This document shows, piece by piece, positions 9,850-18,624 of a stretch of 64,000 nucleotides of DNA. The DNA is from a bacterium. Its GTDB lineage: Bacteria; SZUA-182; DTGQ01. Each line of letters starts with the position of its first letter. The stretch's first letter is position 1. Location: positions 81,246 through 145,245 of the forward strand of contig JBFLZW010000061.1 in assembly GCA_040755755.1 (NCBI GenBank). Reading direction: 5' to 3'. The translations under genes were made by a program, and so were the position numbers. The notes under the pieces are model-generated. The model did not search any database and was not told where the DNA came from. It saw only the letters and a program-made list of their open reading frames with translations.

Positions 9850-11226
9850 ATGACGATGCAGTTAACGGTTTTACTCATAGATGATGAAGACCAGCAGCTC
9901 AAATTATTACACACCTTTTTGACCCGGCAGGGCCATAAGGTCTTCACTGCCGACAATGGGCAAACCGGATGTGAGATCGCCCAGAAAAATATCATCGATC
10001 TGGTAGTATCGGATTTCCGTATGCCCGGGGGCGACGGTCTCATGGTCTTAAAAAAGGTCAAAGAGCTGAATCCTGACATCGAGGTAGTCATCATGACTGC
10101 TTTCGGAAGTGTTGAAGATGCCGTGGGGATCATGAAGGCCGGGGCCTACGATTATCTGCCCAAACCCGTTGACCTTGATGAATTTGATCACCTTATCAAG
10201 CGGATCCAGGAAAAGCGATTACTGGTTGCTGAAAATCGGCTCTTGAAGCAGCAACTCCAGGAAAAAATCAAGTTCGACGGCATTTTTTCCCAGAGTGGCG
10301 ACATGGACGAAGTAATGAATATGGCAGCTCGCGTCGCACCGAGCAAGACGACCGTCCTGGTGCGGGGGGAAAGCGGCACCGGAAAGGAACTGATCGCCCG
10401 GGCCATCCATTATGCCAGTCCCCGGAAGAACAGGCCCTGGGTGGTGGTAAACGTTGCCGCGTTATCCGAGAGTTTGCTGGAAAGTGAATTGTTCGGTCAT
10501 GAGCGGGGTGCCTTCACCGGAGCGATGCAGCAGAGAATCGGACGTTTTGAACAGGCCGATGGAGGAACCCTGTTTATCGACGAAGTCGGGGATATTCCTT
10601 TATCCGTTCAGGTAAAGTTATTGAGAGCCATTCAATTCGGACAGATCGAGCGGCTGGGTGGAAACAAAACCATTCAGGTCGATGTACGCATACTTGCCGC
10701 CACGAACCGAAATCTCGAAGAAATGATCAGGAACGGAGAATTCCGGGAAGACCTGTATTACCGGCTCAACGTGGTCACCATAGTGCTTCCTCCCCTGCGG
10801 CGTCGGAAAAGAGATATCCCCATCCTGATCGATCAGTTCATCAGGAAGTTTTCGATGGAAAACAATAAAAAGATCAAAGGCATTACCCGCGAAGCACTGG
10901 ATCAGTTAATGAGGTATGATTACCGGGGGAATGTCCGCGAACTGGAGAATATCATCGAACGGGCCGTGGTTCTCTGCAGAACCGAATATATCACCCAACA
11001 GGATTTACCCATACAAATACAGATTGTTTCCGGAAAAGAGATCTTAGACCCCTCCAATGTATCGGGCAACTATGAAGCGAAGATGAAAGCCTTTGAGACT
11101 GAAATGATCCAGGAGGCAATGAAACTCAATAACGGAAACCAAAGTGCAGCCGCCAGAATGCTCGGTATCACCGAAAGGCATCTTCGCTCCCGCCTGGAAA
11201 AATTAGGGTTAAAAAGCAAACCGTAA
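9850..11226 (+). CDS. Sigma-54-dependent response regulator (NtrC family)
   Basis: DNA-binding activator of sigma-54 RNA polymerase, 458 residues. The receiver is complete: acidic pair in VLLIDDED, phospho-acceptor Asp55 in VVSDFRMPGGDG, VIMTAF and YLPKPVD. The AAA+ domain has Walker A GESGTGKE (near 173), the sigma-54 contact loop GAFTGA (near 219), Walker B LFIDEVGD and the R-finger region. A Fis-type HTH sits at the C-terminus (SAAARMLGITERHLRSRLEK). The ATG at 9850 was chosen over a GTG at 9805 because AAGGA lies at proper distance and the receiver starts immediately. It is divergent from the kinase operon and upstream of the exported-protein island that has matching promoter sites, so it is the likely output of that signalling chain. 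Confidence 0.93.
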   Translation: MTMQLTVLLIDDEDQQLKLLHTFLTRQGHKVFTADNGQTGCEIAQKNIIDLVVSDFRMPGGDGLMVLKKVKELNPDIEVVIMTAFGSVEDAVGIMKAGAYDYLPKPVDLDEFDHLIKRIQEKRLLVAENRLLKQQLQEKIKFDGIFSQSGDMDEVMNMAARVAPSKTTVLVRGESGTGKELIARAIHYASPRKNRPWVVVNVAALSESLLESELFGHERGAFTGAMQQRIGRFEQADGGTLFIDEVGDIPLSVQVKLLRAIQFGQIERLGGNKTIQVDVRILAATNRNLEEMIRNGEFREDLYYRLNVVTIVLPPLRRRKRDIPILIDQFIRKFSMENNKKIKGITREALDQLMRYDYRGNVRELENIIERAVVLCRTEYITQQDLPIQIQIVSGKEILDPSNVSGNYEAKMKAFETEMIQEAMKLNNGNQSAAARMLGITERHLRSRLEKLGLKSKP

Positions 11227-11406
11227 CTGCCTGCCCATTGCCGTTCTTCATCAGGGAGTGGCAACGAATTCTTCCAGAATTCGACCTTTCAATTCGACCT
11301 TTCAGTCTAAGAAAGTCGTCCACCAGGTCTGATTCGATAAACAACCTTCTTCTGGCGGTCCATATTATCTGTTGATTTTAAATAACTTATTTTAATTGGC
11401 ATAATC

Positions 11407-11422
11407 TGGCACAATAGTTGAA
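11407..11422 (+). promoter_or_regulatory. Sigma-54-like -24/-12 site before the three-repeat protein gene
   Basis: TGGCACAATAGTTGAA: full TGGCAC -24 element, then TTGA at -12, with GG-N10-GA spacing. It lies about 170 bases before the ATG at 11595 in an AT-rich stretch. It matches the sites at 9748, 12656 and 18858. Confidence 0.55.
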
Positions 11423-11511
11423 CAGGGTATTGCCGTGAATGGCCACAGCAAGCAATACCAGGGATCGATCCCGTTGCTTGAAGCACAGCCATCGCCCGGA
11501 AAGGAGGTGGA

Positions 11512-11538
11512 ATGCAATTATTTGAAAAATTAAGCTGA
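11512..11538 (+). CDS. Possible 8-residue leader peptide MQLFEKLS
   Basis: AAGGAGGTGGA stands directly before an ATG that opens eight sense codons and a TGA. The SD is the strongest in the neighbourhood, yet the downstream gene starts 56 bases later with its own GGAG site. This could be a leader peptide that couples translation to mRNA control, or chance. Too short for any homology claim. Confidence 0.3.
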   Translation: MQLFEKLS

Positions 11539-11594
11539 TGTTATCATTTTCAGAGAAAATGTCCATGAGATAATAATAAACTGGAGAAAAGATT

Positions 11595-12347
11595 ATGAAA
11601 TTTTACCGTAGATTAAGCGTTATCGTTCTATTGTTCGTTTTCGTTTTTGGCGTAACACGTGCTTTTGCTCTGCAGAGCAGGAAAGCTGGACAATCCCCTG
11701 CCAATACCGCGGGAAAAGCGTCTCTCTGGCAAATAAACCAGGCGGCACCTGCCAGGCAGGTATCTCAGCCCAGGCTCACTTCCACACTACCCCAGGCGAA
11801 TTTTCCCTCCAGGCAACAGCCGCCGTTTGGCAAACGACAGGGTGGTGGAGCTGGCCACGCCGATGTCTGTACAGACGGAACCTACCTCTATGCCGTTCAA
11901 GGTCCCCTGATTCATCAGTATGCTATCCTTGACTTGAGTCTGGTGAAGAGCATAGAATTACCCCAGACGGCAGTTTCTTCAGATACCGAAAACAGCACTG
12001 CCACCCTGCCTCCGCCGCCCGGACCAGGACCGTCTGCTGTCTGCACGGATGTAAGTTACCTGTATGTTCTGCAAGGGTCCCTGATGCATCAGTATGCTCT
12101 CCCTGACATGGCATTCATTAAGACTGTGGAATTACCCCAGCCGGAAGTGGCGGCGGATACTGAAGATACAACCCCTATCCTGCCTCCGCCGCCCGGCCCC
12201 CGTCCATCCAGCATCTGTACAAATGGAAGTTTCCTCTCCGTGGTTCAAGGTCACATGGTGCTTCAATACACGCTCCCTGACTTTACTCTCGTAAAGACCG
12301 TGGAATTACCCGTGCCGGAATCTCTATCTACAGCCGGGCAGGAATGA
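11595..12347 (+). CDS. Exported protein with three tandem repeats, function unknown
   Basis: A 250-residue protein with a clear signal peptide (hydrophobic segment VIVLLFVFVFGVTRAFA, cleavage near residue 27). A Gln/Pro/Ala-rich linker follows, then three repeats of about 60 residues. Each opens with CTDGTYLYAVQG-like sequence, continues with HQYALPD and LVKTVELP, and ends in an acidic stretch plus LPPPPGPGPS. The repeat core resembles a beta-propeller blade, but three copies cannot close a propeller alone, so it may form an open solenoid or join others. I do not recognise the family. It sits behind a sigma-54-like site and heads the exported-protein island. Each repeat has one Cys, at its start. 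Confidence 0.7.
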   Translation: MKFYRRLSVIVLLFVFVFGVTRAFALQSRKAGQSPANTAGKASLWQINQAAPARQVSQPRLTSTLPQANFPSRQQPPFGKRQGGGAGHADVCTDGTYLYAVQGPLIHQYAILDLSLVKSIELPQTAVSSDTENSTATLPPPPGPGPSAVCTDVSYLYVLQGSLMHQYALPDMAFIKTVELPQPEVAADTEDTTPILPPPPGPRPSSICTNGSFLSVVQGHMVLQYTLPDFTLVKTVELPVPESLSTAGQE

Positions 12348-12426
12348 ACAGCTCCCTGACCGAAGATAGGATGCAACAGTAATTGTCATCCTGGCCGCAA
12401 ACCTTTGTCCCCGATAGAACACAAGG

Positions 12427-12471
12427 GGGGTCAGAATCCAGAATACAGGATTTTTTCTGGATTCTGACCCC
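12427..12471. terminator. 17-bp perfect hairpin after the three-repeat protein gene
   Basis: Arms at 12427-12443 (GGGGTCAGAATCCAGAA) and 12455-12471 are exact reverse complements around an 11-base loop. The loop holds the T run instead of the 3' flank, so it is either a Rho-independent-like terminator or a palindromic repeat. It lies 80 bases after the stop at 12347. Confidence 0.55.
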
Positions 12472-12655
12472 TGAATGGCTATAATATCATCGTTCACCCT
12501 TTTATCAATGGTTCTTCCGGCAGTTCACCATCAATCCCGATTCGACCGCGCGGTTTTATAAATCGCCCGTACAGTCGAGTTTTAAACTTAGCCGGTTCCT
12601 CTGACGATCTCCTAATATTTATTGATCTCAACACGTTATATTGATACGGATAATT

Positions 12656-12671
12656 TGGCATGATAATTGAG
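12656..12671 (+). promoter_or_regulatory. Sigma-54-like -24/-12 site before the LTD lipoprotein gene
   Basis: TGGCATGATAATTGAG with GG-N10-GA spacing. It shares TGGCATGATA with the site at 18858 and the TTGA -12 box with all four sites. It lies about 115 bases before the GTG at 12786. Confidence 0.5.
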
Positions 12672-12721
12672 CAACAGAATAGTAAGCTCACGGAAATCCT
12701 GCTCCGCGAGAGTAAGGTGTC

Positions 12722-12775
12722 ATGATGGATCGGAAGAAAACAGCACCAAAACAATTCAGCCTGGTGATACAGTAG
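12722..12775 (+). CDS. Possible 17-residue upstream ORF MMDRKKTAPKQFSLVIQ
   Basis: AAGGTGTC precedes two consecutive ATG codons. The ORF runs 17 codons to a TAG that lies 10 bases before the GTG start of the LTD lipoprotein gene, a distance compatible with translational coupling. Like the tiny ORF at 11512, it sits between a sigma-54-like site and the first structural gene. No homology can be claimed. Confidence 0.3.
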   Translation: MMDRKKTAPKQFSLVIQ

Positions 12776-12785
12776 AGGTTAGCCG

Positions 12786-13745
12786 GTGGTCAAAGAATTC
12801 AGGCACACAGGATTAATCCTTCTCCTTACAGGGATACTATTCCTCTCGGCATGTGGTGCCGGCGACCCGGGCAAAGCCAGGGACGGTTCGGGGAAACTGG
12901 CAGTCAACGAGATCATGGCCGAGGACGCTGATGGCGGACCTGATTGGATTGAGCTGTATGCCATTGGTCAGGAGCCTGTTTACCTGGGTGATTACTCACT
13001 GGCTGACGATAATCCGGGGCGGAAGCCTGAACCCCTGCCCGACATTGTCCTGAAGCCCGGTGAATTTATCGTTGTCCAGGCTACTGAGCAGGAACCTGGG
13101 GATGGCTCCATTTCCGTGCCATTCAAGCTGGGCTCCGATGACAGCGTGAGCCTCTATTATTTGAACGCTGAAGTTGTAGATGAGCTGGATTGGAAAGCAG
13201 GGGATGTGCCGGCCGGCTCCAGTTATGGCCGTCTGCCCGACGGTACGGGTGCGGCCCGCACACTGACCCCGACCCCGAACACCGTGAACAGGGCGGCTGA
13301 GGATTCCCCTGCGGAGGTGGTTCCAAAACCTTCTCTGGTTATTAATGAAATTGTGGCCGCAGATGCTGGCGGCGGCCCTGACTGGATCGAGCTGTATGTC
13401 CTCGGCGAAGATTCCGTTCATCTGAATGATTATGCCTTGATTGACGACAGCACCGATCGTGAGCACGCATTCTTGCCTGATATTACCTTACAGCCCGGTG
13501 AATTTTTCATTGTCCTGGCCACTGATCAGGAGCCCGAAGACGGCTCCTTCTCCGTGCCCTTCAAACTGGGCTCTGATGACTGCGTCAGCCTTTACTATCA
13601 GGATACCAACATTATCGATGTGCTGGACTGGGGAGCAGGAGATGCACCTTCGGGCGCGAGCTATGGCCGCCTGCCCGATGGCACCGGCAAACCCCGGACA
13701 CTCACTCCAACCCCTGGCGGGGTAAACTCAGGGGGTGGATCATGA
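12786..13745 (+). CDS. Lipoprotein with two lamin-tail (LTD) domains
   Basis: A 319-residue predicted lipoprotein. A hydrophobic N-terminus ends in the lipobox LSAC with Cys23 as the lipidated residue. Two homologous LTD beta-sandwich domains follow (about 35-160 and 180-310). Each has VNEI, GGPDWIELY, LxDYxLxDD, LPDIxLxPGEFxVVxAT, VPFKLGSDDxVSLYY, DWxAGDxPxGxSYGRLPDGTG and TLTPTPxxVN. In bacteria LTD domains are found on secreted or surface proteins with nucleases, CotH kinases and calcium-binding modules; their exact role is unclear. The start is GTG at 12786 with AGAGGT upstream. The two copies are close enough to suggest internal duplication. The next gene carries two further LTD domains. 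Confidence 0.85.
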   Translation: MVKEFRHTGLILLLTGILFLSACGAGDPGKARDGSGKLAVNEIMAEDADGGPDWIELYAIGQEPVYLGDYSLADDNPGRKPEPLPDIVLKPGEFIVVQATEQEPGDGSISVPFKLGSDDSVSLYYLNAEVVDELDWKAGDVPAGSSYGRLPDGTGAARTLTPTPNTVNRAAEDSPAEVVPKPSLVINEIVAADAGGGPDWIELYVLGEDSVHLNDYALIDDSTDREHAFLPDITLQPGEFFIVLATDQEPEDGSFSVPFKLGSDDCVSLYYQDTNIIDVLDWGAGDAPSGASYGRLPDGTGKPRTLTPTPGGVNSGGGS

Positions 13746-13762
13746 TGAGGTAATGCAAAATG

Positions 13763-13886
13763 GGCCCTCACTCTACTCAAAAAATTTTCAGCCCTGCGCA
13801 ACTCAAAGTCAAGCTTTTCCCTTTCAAAAACTCCTTACTCAGGGGACTCTTTTTAAGGGTTTTTGAAAGAAAACGGAGTGGGGGCC
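13763..13886. repeat. Nested imperfect inverted repeats
   Basis: Outer arms 13763-13773 and 13876-13886 (GGCCCTCACTC / GAGTGGGGGCC, one wobble pair) enclose inner arms 13821-13831 and 13859-13869 (CTTTCAAAAAC / GTTTTTGAAAG). TTTT follows the outer arm, so it may end transcription of the LTD lipoprotein gene or form a structured RNA in the 392-base gap before the CotH gene. Confidence 0.45.
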
Positions 13887-13973
13887 TTTTCATACAACAG
13901 ACAACAAGAAGAGAAAGGGGACAGCATGGGAATGTGATGCATGCAATTATCAGCTTAAGGACAGCGATTTTCT

Positions 13974-13996
13974 CCCTCTCCCCTTCGGGGAGAGGG
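13974..13996. repeat. GC-rich palindrome with TTCG loop
   Basis: CCCTCTCCCC-TTC-GGGGAGAGGG is a perfect hairpin in the gap before the CotH gene. Such palindromes are common dispersed intergenic elements; no T tract follows. The rest of the gap (13997-14137) shows no recognisable promoter and no further sigma-54-like site. Confidence 0.5.
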
Positions 13997-14137
13997 CTGG
14001 CAGGTGAGGGGGGTATCTAACCGTCCGCGTAATTCCTGCACCGTGTACTTGGTTCTGAATTTCATGCTATTGGATGAAGAGAATTTTAAGGATCTTTTGA
14101 GTTCCGGCAATTTGTCCGGGTTAGGGAAGATAAGACA

Positions 14138-17100
14138 ATGAAGAACATTAAGCACCGCATATACATAACCTTAGCAGCATCATTGGCTGTACTTTACACA
14201 GCAGCGATGTATGCTGGAGGCATCCAGGCAGCAATGACCGGGTCGGCAGCGACCGGTGAAACGGTTGTTGGCAAGCCTGTGGCCGCCTCCGGCCTGTATG
14301 ACGAGACGATATTACGGACCATATACCTTGAATTCGCCCAGAAAGACTGGTGGCAGCAGTTAATTACTAACCACAATGCAGGCAGGGACGAGAATCTTGT
14401 CGCCGATCTTATCATGGATGGGGTTACTTACCCTGGCGTCGGGGTCAGATTCAAGGGCATGACATCATATCAGATGACAGGAAATTCCCAGAAGAAATCC
14501 TTCAATATCGAGCTGGATGCAACAAATCCCGATCAAAGGTTGATGGGGTATAAAACCCTGAATTTGAACAATGCCAGTATGGACCCCTCGTTCATCCGCG
14601 AAGTGCTCTATTTCAATATCATGAGAAAATATGTACCCTGTCCTCAGGCGAATTTCGTCAAGCTCATCATCAACGGCGAAAATTGGGGAATTTACGTTAA
14701 TGCGCAGCAAAACAACTCGGACCTCATCGAAGAGTGGTTCCAGAGCAGTGATGGTGATCGATGGAAGGTAGGAGGAGGAATGGGCGGAGCTTTTACCATC
14801 GGCACGGGAGGCCCGCAGCGGCAAACATTTGCAGAATGGGCAGCCAGCACTGCGGCAAAGGACATGAACGGTGATGGCCAGATTACGGAAGAGGATTATG
14901 TTTCCTTTCTGAACTCCCAGCGGCCGACTGGCGGCAGGACACAACAGCCGACATTTGGAGAATGGATGGCCAGTCCTGAGGCGAAAGACCTGAATGGGGA
15001 TGGCCAGATTACGGCGGAAGATTTCAATACCATTGTCAGCCCCTGGAGAATACCCTTGGGTACCACTCAACAGGCTCCTCCCGCTGGCATACTCCCTGGG
15101 GGGACCCCTCCGGTAATGCCCTTTGGGGATCCTAACATGGTTCCTGGCGGGATGCCGTGGATGATGCCATTCGGTGATCCTAACACGGCTGCTGCCGGTG
15201 GAATGTTTGTTGCTGGTGGCATGCCTCCCGGTGGTATGTTTGATCCTAACATGGTTCCTGGCGGGATGCCGTGGATGATGCCATTCGGTGATCCTAACAC
15301 GGCTGCTTTTACATGGGGAGGCAGGGGTGGTTTTGGTGGCATGGCTGTTGATCCTAACAGGGTTGCTGCTGGCGGCAATATGATGTTTGGTGGCGGCGGC
15401 GGTATGATGATGTTCGGCGGTGGTAACGGCGCTTTGACCTGGCTGGGAACTGACAGCGCTCAATACGAACAGGCGTATGAATTAAAGTCAGGGAAAACAT
15501 CCGATCCGTGGGCAAATCTGATTACAACCTGCGACATCTTAAACAACACGCCCCTGGAGCAACTGCCGGACACCCTGGAGTCTGTCCTGGCTGTCGATCG
15601 GTGGCTGTGGTTCCTGGCACTGGAGAACATCTTCACGGACGAGGATAGTTATCTGACCAAGGGCTGGGATTACCAGATCTATTATGAAGTGGAAACCGGG
15701 CAAATTCACCCCTTGGAACATGATGGCAATGAGACTTTCAATTCCCGTGATGTCAACCTCGATCCGTTTTCAGGCGAGAACAGCACGAGCCGTCCGGTGA
15801 TAAGCAGGCTTCTGGCTGTCCCGCAGTTCCGTCAGCGCTACCTGGCACACCTGAGAACCATCATCAACGAGTGTCTCGATTGGAACATCCTGGCACCGCA
15901 GGTCGAAGCCTATAAAGCGCTCATTGCCGATGAAGTCAGGCTGGATACCAAGAAGCTGTATTCGAATGATCAATTTGAAAAAAGTTTCACCGATCTTGAG
16001 AATTTTGTGAAAAATCGCCGGAATTACCTGCTTAACCACGAGGAAATAAACAGAGCGGCTCCTCAGATTTCTTCGGTTGCCCGCACGGTATCGCAGGGAG
16101 ATAGTGCTTCCCCCCTCCCTGGTCAATCCGTAAGAATAACGGCTCAGGTTGAGGGAGAGGCTGGCATCGGAGATGTTACCCTCTATTATGCCGCAGGAGC
16201 CGTCGGATCCTTTACCCGTGTGTCCATGTTCGATGATGGTGCTCATGGGGATGGGAGAAAAGGTGATGGCATGTATGGCGGGGAAATCCCTCCCTGCCCT
16301 GCGGGCAGCCTGGTCCGTTATTATATTGAAGCCAGGAGCGCTGATACGGTACAAAGCACCTCTTTTGCACCTTCGGGTGCCGAACATCGGGTTTTCACGT
16401 ACAGCGTGTTCATCCCCGTTGCGGTAAATACTCCTGTTGTTATCAACGAGTTAATGGCAAAAAACGAGGCGACTATTCAGGATCCCCAGGGAGAGTACGA
16501 GGACTGGATCGAGCTTTTGAATGTCAGCAATCGGCAGGCAGACCTTTCGGGAATGTATCTGAGTGACAGGGAAGACAGCCCCCTCAAGTGGAAAATACCG
16601 GAGGGAACGGTGATTGCTCCGGGAGGTTATCTGCTGATTTGGGCTGATGAAGATGGGAGTGATCAGCCAGGGCTCCATGCCAATTTCAAGCTCTCGACCG
16701 ATGGGGAAAGTGTCATGCTCGTGGATACGGACGAGCGGGGAAATGCCATTCTCGATTCCGTGGTGTTTGGAAAACAGGAGGCGGATGTATCGTTCGGGAG
16801 GTTCCCGAATGGCACTGGCCAGCTTCAGTCCATGTCCCCGACTCCCAATGGCGAGAATCTCTCCTTTGTTTCCGGTGGAGGCATTTCCGGTAATCAGACA
16901 TTGGATTCGGATAAAGATGTGGATGGATACGAAACCGGCGAAGGAGACTGTGCTGATAATAACCCGGCTGTACATCCAGCGGCCCAGGAAGCTTGTGACG
17001 GCATAGATAATGACTGCGATGGCCAGGTGGATGAAAATCTGACCAGAGCTTGTTCCAGCGCCTGCGGCATCGGAACGGAGACCTGCCGGAATGGCCGGTG

Positions 17101-18613
17101 GGCCGGGTGCACTGCGCTTCAACCCCAGGCCGAAGTCCGGGATGGCAAAGATAATGATTGTGACGGCCAGGTGGATGAGGCAGAGCCTCTGGCATCGCTC
17201 ATTGAAAAGGTTTCACCTTCGCAGGCAAAACAGGGGGATAAGAATGTAACCGTTGCCATAACCTTAAGCCAGCAGGCAGCCATGCTTCCTGCCGGGATTA
17301 CTCCAGTCAGCGTGAAGATTGCTACCCTGACGGGAAGAGATATGAACCGCAACGGACTTCAGATAACAGCCGTATTTGACATTCCGGCAGATGAGCCGCC
17401 TGGGATGAAGGACATTTCCATCGAGTTTCCTGCATCGGGGGGCACTGCGCCAGGCGGTGGAGCCCAGTTCCCAGGCGGATTTCAGCCTCCGGCAGGGACC
17501 CAGCTTCCGGCTGGATTTCAACTCCCGACTGGATCACAACCCCCAGCCGGATTCCAGCCGCCAGCCGGGTTCCAACCCCCTGCCGGATTTCAGCCTCCGG
17601 CTGGAATGCAGCTTCCAGCAGGGGCTCAGCCTCCGGCAGGGGCTCAGCCTCCGGCAGGACAGGGTATGCCCATAGCCATGCCTCCCAGTGGTCAGAATAT
17701 GATCTTCACCAGGTCAGCCGCATTTGAAATCCTGGCAAGTAATGCCATTAACCCCGGACTCCAGCCGCTGGATGAGCTCCCCCCCCGGCTTTACCTCAAC
17801 GAGTTCATGGCTGATAATACCGGCACGATTGAGGACCCCGACGAGCCGGGAAAGTTTGAGGACTGGATCGAAATCTACAATTCAGGCAATTCGGCTGTCA
17901 ATATGGCCGGTATGTATCTGACCGATGATTTGACCAGGCCGACCAAATGGCAGATTCCGGAGGGAGTGAGTATTCCGGCCAAAGGTTACCTGCTTTTCTG
18001 GGCTGATGAAAATAAAGGGCAGGGGAATACTCATGCCAACTTCAAGCTCAGTAAAAGCGGGGAAGCGATCGGTCTGTTCGACACCGATGCCAGAGGAAAT
18101 GCGGCTATCGATACCCTGACCTTCGCAGCGCAGACCACAAATGTTTCGCAGGGAAGGGCGCACGATGGTGGAGAGCCCTGGGTGTCGTTCGATAAACCTA
18201 CCCCCGGCTCTGCAAATTCCATAACCCAGGCGGGAACCATGACCGATACTGATTCTGACGGTGTGCCTGATCAGAGGGACAACTGTCCGGCTGTTTCAAA
18301 CAGGGACCAGCTTGATCCCGATGGTGACGGCATTGGGGATGCATGTGATGCCTGCTTCAACGATCCGGCCAATGATGCTGATGGGGATGGAATCTGCGCT
18401 GATGAAGATCCCTGCCCGAATAATCCCATTCATGGAGACCTGAATGGAGATGGAAACGTTTCTCCGGCAGACGCTCTCAGTGCGTTTCGGTGTTACCTCA
18501 GCCTGGCCGCCTGTCCTGATTGTGCTGATGTAGATATGAACGGCAGTGTTACTCCAGCGGATGCGCTGTGCATTTTTAAAAAATATCTAGGACTGCCAGG
18601 TTGTCTGGATTGA
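14138..18613 (+). CDS. Secreted CotH kinase-like protein with LTD, Ca-binding and dockerin modules
   Basis: A 1491-residue modular exported protein. Order by residue: signal peptide 1-31; CotH-type fold from about 47 (GVGVRFKGMTSY, KKSFNIELD, LNLNNASMDPSFIREVLYFN, NGENWGIYVNAQQ), resuming to PLEHDGNETFNSRD near 525-537; inside it an insertion (about 235-430) with two EF-hand/dockerin-like loops (DMNGDGQITEED, DLNGDGQITAED) and PNMVPGGMPWMMPFGDP repeats. Then an Ig-like domain (640-755), LTD1 (765-907), MopE-like Asp/Cys motifs (NDCDGQVDE, 923-975), PPAG repeats (1103-1180), LTD2 (1216-1364), thrombospondin-3-like repeats (1367-1430) and a terminal two-loop dockerin (1432-1491; GDLNGDGNVSPADAL, VDMNGSVTPADAL). 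CotH proteins of spores are protein kinases; activity is not assured here. Dockerins bind cohesins, and none is seen in the window. Confidence 0.85.
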   Translation: MKNIKHRIYITLAASLAVLYTAAMYAGGIQAAMTGSAATGETVVGKPVAASGLYDETILRTIYLEFAQKDWWQQLITNHNAGRDENLVADLIMDGVTYPGVGVRFKGMTSYQMTGNSQKKSFNIELDATNPDQRLMGYKTLNLNNASMDPSFIREVLYFNIMRKYVPCPQANFVKLIINGENWGIYVNAQQNNSDLIEEWFQSSDGDRWKVGGGMGGAFTIGTGGPQRQTFAEWAASTAAKDMNGDGQITEEDYVSFLNSQRPTGGRTQQPTFGEWMASPEAKDLNGDGQITAEDFNTIVSPWRIPLGTTQQAPPAGILPGGTPPVMPFGDPNMVPGGMPWMMPFGDPNTAAAGGMFVAGGMPPGGMFDPNMVPGGMPWMMPFGDPNTAAFTWGGRGGFGGMAVDPNRVAAGGNMMFGGGGGMMMFGGGNGALTWLGTDSAQYEQAYELKSGKTSDPWANLITTCDILNNTPLEQLPDTLESVLAVDRWLWFLALENIFTDEDSYLTKGWDYQIYYEVETGQIHPLEHDGNETFNSRDVNLDPFSGENSTSRPVISRLLAVPQFRQRYLAHLRTIINECLDWNILAPQVEAYKALIADEVRLDTKKLYSNDQFEKSFTDLENFVKNRRNYLLNHEEINRAAPQISSVARTVSQGDSASPLPGQSVRITAQVEGEAGIGDVTLYYAAGAVGSFTRVSMFDDGAHGDGRKGDGMYGGEIPPCPAGSLVRYYIEARSADTVQSTSFAPSGAEHRVFTYSVFIPVAVNTPVVINELMAKNEATIQDPQGEYEDWIELLNVSNRQADLSGMYLSDREDSPLKWKIPEGTVIAPGGYLLIWADEDGSDQPGLHANFKLSTDGESVMLVDTDERGNAILDSVVFGKQEADVSFGRFPNGTGQLQSMSPTPNGENLSFVSGGGISGNQTLDSDKDVDGYETGEGDCADNNPAVHPAAQEACDGIDNDCDGQVDENLTRACSSACGIGTETCRNGRWAGCTALQPQAEVRDGKDNDCDGQVDEAEPLASLIEKVSPSQAKQGDKNVTVAITLSQQAAMLPAGITPVSVKIATLTGRDMNRNGLQITAVFDIPADEPPGMKDISIEFPASGGTAPGGGAQFPGGFQPPAGTQLPAGFQLPTGSQPPAGFQPPAGFQPPAGFQPPAGMQLPAGAQPPAGAQPPAGQGMPIAMPPSGQNMIFTRSAAFEILASNAINPGLQPLDELPPRLYLNEFMADNTGTIEDPDEPGKFEDWIEIYNSGNSAVNMAGMYLTDDLTRPTKWQIPEGVSIPAKGYLLFWADENKGQGNTHANFKLSKSGEAIGLFDTDARGNAAIDTLTFAAQTTNVSQGRAHDGGEPWVSFDKPTPGSANSITQAGTMTDTDSDGVPDQRDNCPAVSNRDQLDPDGDGIGDACDACFNDPANDADGDGICADEDPCPNNPIHGDLNGDGNVSPADALSAFRCYLSLAACPDCADVDMNGSVTPADALCIFKKYLGLPGCLD

Positions 18614-18624
18614 TTTTTATCAGT

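Larger units (their letters stand above)
11227..11594 (+). other. Intergenic leader region of the three-repeat exported protein gene
   Basis: 368 bases with no full gene. It carries a sigma-54-like site (11407-11422), a short inverted repeat TGCTTGAAGCA, and a tiny ORF with a perfect SD (11512-11538). Both elements precede the start at 11595 and probably form its promoter and 5' leader. Confidence 0.5.

Noticed and set aside
16451..17122. Long minus-strand frames opposite the CotH gene (also 14465-15463 and 15770-16387)
   Set aside because: The plus-strand protein has coherent domains through the whole stretch; the opposite frames have no motifs, no SD and shadow composition.
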